This document shows positions 1-10,419 of a stretch of DNA of 16,666 nucleotides, in pieces (the stretch's first letter is position 1; the number at the start of each line of letters is the position of its first letter). A model generated the notes under the pieces. The model was not told where the DNA came from and searched no databases. It was given only the letters and a program-made list of their open reading frames with translations. The DNA is from Mycobacterium sp. (lineage in GTDB: Bacteria; Actinomycetota; Actinomycetes; Mycobacteriales; Mycobacteriaceae), in assembly GCA_025965815.1 (NCBI GenBank), contig JAOPWF010000605.1:1-16666 (forward strand). The letters are read 5' to 3'. The translations under genes and the position numbers were made by a program.

Positions 1-41
1 CCGGCTCTCCGAGCATGAACGGCGTGAACTCCTAGACCGCG

Positions 42-594
42 GTGCGCGCGCCGCGGGACCCCGAACCCGCCCCCAGCGCGGTCACCGTGGACGTGCTGAC
101 CACCAGCGCAACGATCGAGGTCCATCGCCCCGTCGACCGCGACGGTTACGCCGGGCTGGGTGGAGCCAAGGTGCTACTGGACCCGCCGTTGGTAGGCCAA
201 TGCGTCACCCTGCGTTTCGACGGCGCCCTAATGCACGTCCTGGCCGCTGGCCGACTGGTCAAGACCTTGCCAGCGCCGCTAGATCCGAACCGCCGCGCCA
301 CACGACCCGCAGCGAAGCCACTGCCACCACCGGCAACCCCCATTGCGTGCGATGCGACGCGTCGACGAGAACGGACGCGTCACCGTCGCCGGACAGCGCC
401 TCCGTGTCGGCCGGACCTACGCCGGCCAGACCGTCCTCGTCGCCATTGAGGAGACTGCCTTTCGCGTGCTGCTCAATGACGTCGAGCTGACCACGCACGC
501 CCGTAAACCCGGCCTGCAAATCAGCACATTCAAGTCCTATCCTCGACGCCAAAAGCTACGACCAACAACCAGATTCGCACACCGCTTAACATGA
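42..594 (+). pseudogene. Remnant of IS481-like transposase, C-terminal part, frameshifted
   Basis: Two adjacent reading frames together look like the C-terminal tail of actinobacterial IS481-type transposases. The first, to about position 300, contains the stretch PVDRDGYAGL followed by a beta-rich segment. The second, from about 343, contains RRVDENGRVTVAGQ, VGRTYAGQTV and a basic end near 545. In intact relatives these two halves lie in one frame, so at least one frameshift separates them here. The integrase catalytic core (DDE motif) is not in the window, and the frame has no credible start. The piece is either a decayed element or the end of one truncated upstream. Family assignment is from memory of the typical tail motifs. 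It probably marks the left margin of the biosynthetic cluster. Confidence 0.72.
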
Positions 595-608
595 CTTGAT
601 CAACCAGC

Positions 609-668
609 GTCAAGCATGTCCTGGAGCAGGATCGTCAAGGGTCATCAACCGAAGTAACTGTCAAGCAT
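609..668 (+). repeat. Three phased GTCAAG repeats at the end of the IS remnant
   Basis: GTCAAGCAT occurs at 609-617 and again at 660-668, with GTCAAGG at 634-640 between them. The starts are 25 and 26 bases apart. Short repeats of this kind are typical of the terminal, probable transposase-binding, region of IS481-family elements, so I read this as the decayed end of the element. The rest of the interval 595-741 holds no gene that I can support. Confidence 0.5.
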
Positions 669-741
669 CAGCGCAGCGCCGTCCGCGCCGATCGCCGAGG
701 TAGCCGCGCGCGAGGCCAGTTATGAGGCCTGCACAGCGCAT

Positions 742-852
742 CGAACGAGCCCGGTGCTTACCCTGCGGGTAGAAGAACCTTTCCCATCGGCAGGTGGAAT
801 CTGGTATCGCCAGCGATTACGCAAGCACGGCTTAATCACGACCATTTGAGTC
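742..852 (+). promoter_or_regulatory. Duplicated leader/promoter region, copy A, upstream of operon 1
   Basis: This region is repeated upstream of the DAHP synthase gene (copy B, 11819-11929). From 757 through the ATG at 853-855 the two copies align for 99 bases without a gap and differ at 13 positions. Similarity is weaker but present back to 742. Three dyads are visible: TACCCTGCGGGTA (759-771), CCTTTC-N5-GGCAGG (778-794, imperfect) and CTGGTATCGCCAG (801-813). Their centres, 765, 786 and 807, are exactly 21 bp apart. Identity continues to the start codon (CATTTGAGTCATG), where only a weak GAG ribosome-binding element is seen. It could hold a shared promoter with stacked operators on one DNA face, or a structured mRNA leader. 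No -35/-10 pair can be assigned with confidence. The matched copies predict co-regulation of the two operons. Confidence 0.7.
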
Positions 853-2247
853 ATGACCACGTACGCACCCAACACGGTCCTGACCCCGGAACTTCGGGCG
901 AAGGCGGCCGACGATCGCGCGAGCGAGCCAAGGTTCCGCGACGTGGCAGGTATCCGCCTCGCCGACAACCTCGACTCGCTTTCCCGCGACGAGATCGAAG
1001 TCGCACAACAGCACAATCTGCGGGCCACCCTGACAGCCGCGAGCCAGTCCACCAACGTGTGGCGGCGCTTCCCCGGGCTCGAGGCCGTTGACACGGTCGA
1101 CGATCTTGCGGCGCTGCCTCTTCTCTCAGCCGCGGATCTGGCCGCGGGTTGTCCACCGCATTCGGCTGACCTCCTCTTCGACCAGAGCCCTGGGCTCGTG
1201 CTGCGATCGAGCGGGACCGCCAGTCGGCCGAAAGTCCTCTATCACTCATGGGATTTCACCGACCGAGTTGGACATCTGGGCGTGCGTGGGGTCCGCGCGG
1301 CCTTGGAGACACCGCCGAACCGGGTGGCCAATTGCCTGTTCCCCGGGGACTTAAACGGAGCGTTCCTGTTCGTCCAGGACATCACGCGGTCCCTGCCGGC
1401 GCTTTCCTTTGCAATAGGCGAGTACACCTCGCCCGCCGATGCCGCAGCAATCATCGAAGCGCACGGGATCGATACGTTGGTGGCGTCACCGGCGTACGGA
1501 GCCGAGCTGTTGGCGGGAGCCCGAGACGGGCAGCCGCTGCCACTGCGGAACTTCCTGTTCATCGGCGAGTCGCTGGGGGCCGAGCGGGAGCGCACGGTGC
1601 GCTCGGCCGCACCGGACCTCGCCGTGCGGTCGCTGGCCTACTCGACATCCGAAACCGGTCCTCTGGGCTACCAGTGCCGCCACCAGACGGGCGCGGTGCA
1701 CCACCTCCACGAAGACGCCAACGTGCTGGAGGTCGTCGACGAGGCCGGCAGGCCGGTGCCTCCCGGAACGCCTGGCGAGCTCGTCGTCACGCCCCTGACG
1801 ACGTCGGGGATGGCGCTCTTGCGCTATCGGCTCGGCGATCGGGGCCAGCTGCTGACCGGCGCCTGCGGCTGTGGCAGCGCCGCCCGATCGGTCATGCTCC
1901 TCGGCCGCATGCCGAACTCGATGACGGTCGACACGATCACGTTCTCCAGTGACCACCTCATGGCAGCGCTGGGGACGCTGGGCGTGTCCCGGCCGACTGA
2001 CTGCCAATTCCAGGTCCTGTGGGAGGGCCACCGCTATCGGGTGCGCCTGCTCCTGTCTCCGGCCTTCTCGGACGGGTTCACGACTGACACGGTCCGGGCG
2101 GCCCTGCGCGGTGCCCATGAAATCCACGAGGTCATCGTGAGCCCGCGGTGCCTGGAATTCGAGGTGCAACGGGCGGCCATCGATCAGTTCGCACGCACGC
2201 AGCGGGGCAAGGTGCCGGTCCTCTACCAGCACGGAATTAGTGGTTGA
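853..2247 (+). CDS. PaaK-like AMP-forming ligase (adenylating enzyme)
   Basis: A 464-residue member of the ANL superfamily, closest in architecture to phenylacetate-CoA ligase-like proteins. Visible motifs are a Ser/Gly-rich P-loop (RSSGTASRPK, about residues 118-127), the aromatic-site motif YSTSETG (263-269), RYRLGD in the hinge region, and a C-terminal RGKVP whose Lys453 could serve in adenylation. C275, H283, C338 and C340 (the CGCG motif) fall where many PaaK-like proteins have a possible zinc site. It should activate a carboxylic acid, probably aromatic or amino-acid-like, as an acyl-adenylate and possibly a CoA thioester. No carrier protein is visible in the window. It is the first gene of operon 1, starts directly after leader copy A, and has a TTA codon at residue 167. 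A role as an ATP-dependent diazotase cannot be excluded, because known diazotases also belong to this superfamily. The substrate is not predictable. Confidence 0.85.
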   Translation: MTTYAPNTVLTPELRAKAADDRASEPRFRDVAGIRLADNLDSLSRDEIEVAQQHNLRATLTAASQSTNVWRRFPGLEAVDTVDDLAALPLLSAADLAAGCPPHSADLLFDQSPGLVLRSSGTASRPKVLYHSWDFTDRVGHLGVRGVRAALETPPNRVANCLFPGDLNGAFLFVQDITRSLPALSFAIGEYTSPADAAAIIEAHGIDTLVASPAYGAELLAGARDGQPLPLRNFLFIGESLGAERERTVRSAAPDLAVRSLAYSTSETGPLGYQCRHQTGAVHHLHEDANVLEVVDEAGRPVPPGTPGELVVTPLTTSGMALLRYRLGDRGQLLTGACGCGSAARSVMLLGRMPNSMTVDTITFSSDHLMAALGTLGVSRPTDCQFQVLWEGHRYRVRLLLSPAFSDGFTTDTVRAALRGAHEIHEVIVSPRCLEFEVQRAAIDQFARTQRGKVPVLYQHGISG

Positions 2248-2275
2248 CGGAAGTTTTGAGAAGGGAGATCGAGTC

Positions 2276-5632
<3,357 letters not shown>

Positions 5633-5636
<4 letters not shown>

Positions 5637-6871
5637 CCGACCTCATCGACATCCGCCGGCCCAACTGGGTCGCGTCCCGGGTCAGCAAGACCTCGGACTC
5701 GCTCGATCGGGCCTTCGAGGAGGGCCTGACCGGGCATGTCATCACCGCGCGGGACGGCAAGCAGGTCACGCTGACCGACGGCAGCGAGGCCGTGGAATTC
5801 GTCTCGTGCTCCTACCTCGGTCTGGAGTCGCACCCCGATCTGATCGCGGCGGCGACAGAGGCGATGCACCGCTTCGGGCTGCACTTCTCCACGTCGCGTA
5901 ACCGCGGACGGCCGCCGTATCTCGGCGAGCTGGAGGACCTGCTGTCCGTCATGTACGGCGGCGCGCAGGTGGCCGCCTTCACCTCGGTCAGCAACGTCCA
6001 CCTGGGCTTGCTGCCGCTGCTCGGCGCTGGCGCGCTGCCCAGCTATCCGGTGGCCGATGCCGGCGCCGCGTTCCTCGTCGAGAAGACGGCGCACGCCTCC
6101 ATCCAGGTGATCCGCGGTGTGCTCGAGCAGATCGGGCCGACGCGGCGCTTCGACATGACCGATCCCGCGGCACTGCCCGCAGCGGTCCGCGAGGTCGCGG
6201 CCACCGGTCGGACGCCGATCGTGTTGGTCGACGGCGTCGGCTCGATGGGCGGCCTGATCGACGTGGCGTCGATGCTGGCCATCCTCGAGCCGTTCGGTGG
6301 CCACCTGTATGTGGATGACGCCCACGGGGTTTCGATCGACGGCCCGCTCGGCGCGGGTTACGCGTTCGAGGCGCTCGGCGGGACGCTGCCTGAAAACGTC
6401 GTCATCGCCGGCTCGCTGTCGAAGGCCTTCGGCGGCGCGGGCGGTTTCGCGGTCGTGCCGAGCCAGGAGGACATGCGGGTCCTGCGAAAGTTTGCCAACC
6501 CCATGGTGTTTGGGCATTCGATCATGCTGCCCATGCTGGCGGCCAACGTCGCCGCCGGCCGGTTGCACGTCGACGGCCAGGTGGCCGAGCTGCAAAAGCG
6601 GCTCTGGCACAACGCCGCCGAGTTCGACCAGCTGACAGGCGGAACGCTCGTCAACGCCGGGCTGCACTCGCCGGTCCGGGGCGCGGTATTCGACACCGAG
6701 GAAGAAGCGTTCGCCGCAGCCCGCCGGTTGAAGCAGGCCGGTGTGCTGATCCTGCCCGCCTTCTACCCCACGGTCGCCAGGGGCACCGGGCTGATGCGCT
6801 TCGCCGTGTCCGCCCTGCACCAGCAGCACGACCTCGAGACGGCCGCCCGTGCCCTCGGGCTCAATTTCTGA
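5633..6871 (+). CDS. Alpha-oxoamine-synthase-like PLP enzyme (BioF/KBL fold)
   Basis: A 412-residue fold-type I PLP enzyme of the 8-amino-7-oxononanoate synthase group. Such enzymes condense an amino acid with an acyl-CoA or acyl-ACP, losing CO2, to give an alpha-aminoketone. Catalytic residues can be placed: His154 in KTAHAS, Asp228 and His231 in VDDAHG, and the PLP lysine Lys264 in SLSKAFGG. Several normally invariant loops differ: FSTSRNRG (85-92) for the usual GSGGSR region, SVSNVH (118-123) for SGFxAN, and GSMGG (203-207) for SMDGD. It is therefore a divergent subgroup, and its substrates cannot be read off. The start follows AAGGAG at 5619-5624 and overlaps the papC stop. The position right after papC suggests 4-aminophenylalanine or a derivative as the amino partner. 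Transaminase or decarboxylase activity are alternatives. Confidence 0.82.
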
Positions 6872-6916
6872 ACCGTCTACTCACCCAATCACGCTCAACG
6901 ACAAGGAATTTGAACA

Positions 6917-8629
6917 ATGTCCATTTCCACCCACGCACTGCTGTCACCCGAAGAACGTTCCCGCCTGGCGGCAATGCCCGAGCTCGGCGGGGGCAACCTG
7001 CTGGCGACGGCCATGGCCGTGCACCCCGACCCGCACATCCCGTTCATCCGCACGGGCCGGCCGGTGATCAACACCGCGGGCGAGGAGCAGACGGAGTTCA
7101 CGCTCGCCCAGCTCGATGCGCTCGCCCAGAGCTGGTCGGTGCGGTACCACGAGCAGGGCGTCGGCCCGCGTGACCGGGTGGCTCTCTACATGGAGGACAC
7201 GTTCGCCTACACGATCCACCTCAACGCCCTCGCCCAGTTGGGCGCCATCGGAGTGCTCATCAACAGCAAGGCATCGCCGGCGCTTGCGCTCGGCCTGTGC
7301 GAACGCACGACGCCGGTGGGGATCTACACCGACCGGTCCCGTCTGGCGACCATCAACGAGGGCATCGGATCGCTGGACGGCCTGCGCTGGGTCCAGCTCG
7401 CCGAGGACCTGCCTGCGCCGCCCCCGGCCGCGCTGCCCGACGCCTGGCGCTTCAAGCACGCACCGGAGGACCCGGTATCGATCATGCATTCGTCCGGCAC
7501 GACGGGAATTCCGAAGGCGGTGACCCAGACTCACGCGTCCAGCGTCGCCGGACCGCGCTTCCGCCTCGAGCACTACACGGAGCCCGCCCACGAGCGGATG
7601 ATGACCGCCCAACCGCAGTCGCATCTCGGGTGCATCGTGTACACCGCCTACTCCATCCTCGCCGGCACGCCGCACGTAGCGCTCTACGACCCGAGCGGTG
7701 AGGAGCTGGAGGCAGCCGTGCGCCAGCACCGCCCGAAGGGGGTCATGGCATTCGCCCACGCCTATGCCGAGTTGGCGGCACTCGAAACACCAAGCGGCAC
7801 TGTGGATTCGGTGGACTACTGGGTCACCATGGGAGACGCCATCCACGAGGCCCACATCCGGGCGATCCTGGCCAAGCGCAGCCCGGACCATGAGCCCCCC
7901 ACCTTCTACGACCGCTTCGGCACGACCGAGCTCGGCTGGGGTCTGGTGGTCCAGCCCCGGACGTTGTCGTCGGAGCGCTCGGATCGGCGCGTCGGCAAGC
8001 CCGATCCCGTCGCCGAGGTCGCGGTGCTGCGGGCCGACGGTAGTAAGGCCCCGGTGGGCGAGGTGGGCTTCTTCGGAGCCAAGGGCCCGTCCATCACCGC
8101 CGGGTACTGGAACGACTCCGACACCACCTATCGCTCGAAGCTCGGCGGCTACTGGCTGACCGGTGACCTGGTGTACCAGGACGTGGACGGCAATTACTTC
8201 GTGGTGGACCGGACGAAGGACGCGTTTGAGACCGCCGAGGGCACCGGCTACTCGGTGCTCATGGAGGAGGTGCTGCTCAGTGAGATCAGCGCCATCAGCG
8301 ACTGTGCCGTAGTCGCCGGCCGCTGCGGCGAGCGGGTCGTTCCGGTCGCCATTGTCATCCCAGTCATCCCGGCCATCAGCGGCGAGTCGCCGCCCACGGC
8401 CGGACGGCTACTGGCCGAGGCCAACGGGGTGCTCGAAAAGGCGGGCCATCCCCGCATCGCGGTGCTGGACGTCGCCCGGACCCCGGACGACTTTCCCGTC
8501 GGCGTGACAGGCAAGGTGCTCAAGCGCCAACTGCGGGAGAAGTACAGCGACCTGGCGGTGTGCTCGAGCCCCGAGAACCGCGCCATCGCCGCGTTCATGA
8601 CCGACCTGCCTGCCACCGAAGTAGCGTGA
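6917..8629 (+). CDS. AMP-dependent synthetase/ligase (acyl-CoA synthetase-like; possible diazotase)
   Basis: A 570-residue full-length ANL enzyme. The P-loop MHSSGTTGIPK starts near residue 190 (Ser192), YDRFGTTELGW forms the acceptor-site motif, YWLTGDL and VVDRTKD form the hinge region, and GVTGKVLK carries the C-terminal catalytic Lys533. All parts for adenylation are present. The conventional role is acid activation, perhaps giving the acyl-CoA used by the preceding oxoamine-synthase-like enzyme. Known ATP-dependent diazotases, such as CreM of cremeomycin biosynthesis, are also homologues of this family, so with a nitrite-generating pair in the cluster this is my first candidate for a nitrite-activating enzyme. 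That is inference. A 45-base gap separates it from the gene upstream, and AAGGAA lies before the ATG. The end is four bases before, or overlapping, the MFS start. Confidence 0.88.
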   Translation: MSISTHALLSPEERSRLAAMPELGGGNLLATAMAVHPDPHIPFIRTGRPVINTAGEEQTEFTLAQLDALAQSWSVRYHEQGVGPRDRVALYMEDTFAYTIHLNALAQLGAIGVLINSKASPALALGLCERTTPVGIYTDRSRLATINEGIGSLDGLRWVQLAEDLPAPPPAALPDAWRFKHAPEDPVSIMHSSGTTGIPKAVTQTHASSVAGPRFRLEHYTEPAHERMMTAQPQSHLGCIVYTAYSILAGTPHVALYDPSGEELEAAVRQHRPKGVMAFAHAYAELAALETPSGTVDSVDYWVTMGDAIHEAHIRAILAKRSPDHEPPTFYDRFGTTELGWGLVVQPRTLSSERSDRRVGKPDPVAEVAVLRADGSKAPVGEVGFFGAKGPSITAGYWNDSDTTYRSKLGGYWLTGDLVYQDVDGNYFVVDRTKDAFETAEGTGYSVLMEEVLLSEISAISDCAVVAGRCGERVVPVAIVIPVIPAISGESPPTAGRLLAEANGVLEKAGHPRIAVLDVARTPDDFPVGVTGKVLKRQLREKYSDLAVCSSPENRAIAAFMTDLPATEVA

Positions 8630-8631
8630 TC

Positions 8632-10419
8632 ATGGCGAACTGGCTGTCGACCCTGGTACCCGAGCCCGGCGCACGTCGCCGCCTGGGCTTGGGCACCGGG
8701 ATCTACAACATCGGCACCGGCATGTTCATGACGTCGTCGGTCCTGTATTTCACTGAGGGATTGGGACTTTCGGTCACCGAGGTTGGCCTATGGCTGGCCG
8801 TGGCCGGACTGATCGGCCTTTTCGCCGGTGTTCCAATGGGCCACCTGGCCGACCGTCGTGGGCCCCGGGGGGTCGCCGCCCTGAGCCTGGTCGTGCTGGC
8901 GGTGACGATGGTGGGCTACGTCTTCGTCACCCACATCTGGATGTTCGTCGTGGTGACTGTCGTGGAGATGCTGGCGACGGCAGCATCGAGAGCGTCACGC
9001 GGCGGCCTCATCCGCCGCGTCGGCGGCGAGGGCGCGGCCGCGTACCGCTCTCAGCTCCGGGCCATCGAGAACGCCGGCGTCGGCATCGGTGCCGCCATCG
9101 GGGCGTTGGCGCTGACGCTGCACACCCTGGCCGCGTATCAGGTGCTCTTCCTCGCTAACGCCGGCACCTTCCTGATCGGTGCATGGGTGTGCGCGAGGCT
9201 CCCGCACTTCGCGCCGTTGCCTGCTCCGCCTGGTACGCGGCCTGGCGTCGCCCTCCGGGATAAACCGTTCATCGCGTACACAGTCCTCAACGGGGTGATG
9301 AGTCTGCAGTACGCGGTCATCACCTTCGCCCTCCCGCTCTGGATCGCGACGGAGACGAACGCCCCCCGCTGGATGGTCGGCGCCGTGTTGATCGTCAACA
9401 CGGTCGGGGTTGTGGCGCTGCAGGTCTGGGTCGGCCGGAAGGTCAAGACCGTGCGCCAGGGCGCCGCCGCCATGCGCGTCGCCGGGTTGGTCTTCCTGGT
9501 CGCCTGCGGGGGCGTGGCGGTGTCGGCCGGCCTGCCGGCGTGGGCCTCCGCCACGGTTTTGCTTGCGGCGGTGGGCGTCCACTCCGTGGGCGAGATGTGC
9601 CATGCGGCAGCCGTGTTCGCGCTGAGTTTCGAGCTGGCGCCGGCCCACGCGCAGAGCGAGTACGTGGGCCTGCAGGATATGGGGCTGGGTGCCGCGTTTG
9701 CGGTGGCGCCCGCCGTGCTCGGCGCCCTATGCCTGGGGATCGGGCAGGTCGGCTGGTTGCTGCTCGGCGGGTTACTCACCGCGGCGGGTTTGGCGACCGT
9801 GCCCGTCGTCCGGTGGGCGATCCGAAGCCGACCCTTCCCCCTCGCGTCGGACGGGGTCCCCGTCCCGGACGCCGAACCGCCCACCGTGAAGCTGGTCATC
9901 GCCCCGTTCGCGGTCCGCCCACCGGCCCGCCGACAGGCGCCACCCCCGCAGACGACGGTTCAGGTCCGCAGACAACTCGAATACGTTGTCCTCGACGATA
10001 ATTCGCGATTCACGTTGGACCGCGATTGCTTGGTGGGACGGGACCCCGACAACAGCCACGCCGCTCAAAGTGGACTGCGTCCCATCCGGATCGACGTCCG
10101 CGCCAACGGGATGTCCCGAGCCCATTTGGAGATCCGCCGCGTCGACGGCCGGGTGCTCATCATCGACCGTCAGTCGAGGAACGGTGTCGCCATCCGGCCG
10201 GCCGGGCAGACCCAATGGATCCGGATCGCGCCGGGGAAGCCGACCGTTTGGCTGCCCGGGATGTCCGTGCGGATCGGCAGCCGAATCCTGCGGCTGGAAG
10301 TAGCCGGTCAACGTCCGATGGTCCGGGCCGCGAACAAGCCGCCGCCCTCGAGTGCGCCGACCGTCCGCATGAACCACGCCGGTCTCGTCGGGGCCGCATC
10401 AGAAAGGAACACAACATGA
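8632..10419 (+). CDS. MFS transporter with C-terminal FHA domain
   Basis: A 595-residue fusion. Residues about 15-405 form a major facilitator with around twelve hydrophobic segments and the loop 2-3 signature GHLADRRGPRG, most likely a proton-driven exporter of the cluster product. A proline- and arginine-rich linker (about 405-445) leads to a forkhead-associated domain at about 449-558. The FHA phosphothreonine-binding residues are present: Gly469-Arg470, Ser495 and His498 in SRAH, and Asn517-Gly518. The domain would lie in the cytoplasm and bind a protein phosphorylated by a Ser/Thr kinase. PTV motifs at Thr418 and Thr577 flank the FHA domain and could be intramolecular targets. The ATG at 8632 is used; a GTG at 8626, which would overlap the upstream stop as GTGA, is a close alternative adding two residues. 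Neither has a strong ribosome binding site. There is a TTA codon at residue 381. Confidence 0.88.
   Translation: MANWLSTLVPEPGARRRLGLGTGIYNIGTGMFMTSSVLYFTEGLGLSVTEVGLWLAVAGLIGLFAGVPMGHLADRRGPRGVAALSLVVLAVTMVGYVFVTHIWMFVVVTVVEMLATAASRASRGGLIRRVGGEGAAAYRSQLRAIENAGVGIGAAIGALALTLHTLAAYQVLFLANAGTFLIGAWVCARLPHFAPLPAPPGTRPGVALRDKPFIAYTVLNGVMSLQYAVITFALPLWIATETNAPRWMVGAVLIVNTVGVVALQVWVGRKVKTVRQGAAAMRVAGLVFLVACGGVAVSAGLPAWASATVLLAAVGVHSVGEMCHAAAVFALSFELAPAHAQSEYVGLQDMGLGAAFAVAPAVLGALCLGIGQVGWLLLGGLLTAAGLATVPVVRWAIRSRPFPLASDGVPVPDAEPPTVKLVIAPFAVRPPARRQAPPPQTTVQVRRQLEYVVLDDNSRFTLDRDCLVGRDPDNSHAAQSGLRPIRIDVRANGMSRAHLEIRRVDGRVLIIDRQSRNGVAIRPAGQTQWIRIAPGKPTVWLPGMSVRIGSRILRLEVAGQRPMVRAANKPPPSSAPTVRMNHAGLVGAASERNTT

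Noticed and set aside
722..772. A 16-codon upstream ORF (ATG 722, TAG 770-772) with GAGG before it.
   Set aside because: It is not conserved upstream of copy B and its second half overlaps the first dyad; too little to call a gene.
754..849. A 31-codon open frame from GTG 754 to the TGA just before the ATG at 853, with a similar frame in leader copy B, as a leader peptide.
   Set aside because: Most differences between the copies change the amino acid, copy B lacks a matching start codon, and no ribosome binding site is seen. The conservation fits DNA or RNA structure better than a peptide.
720..1094. Minus-strand open frames covering the leader copies (720-1094 and 11743-12051) that share similar N-terminal stretches.
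   Set aside because: The similarity is only the reverse reading of the duplicated leader; the rest of each frame overlaps a real gene antisense.
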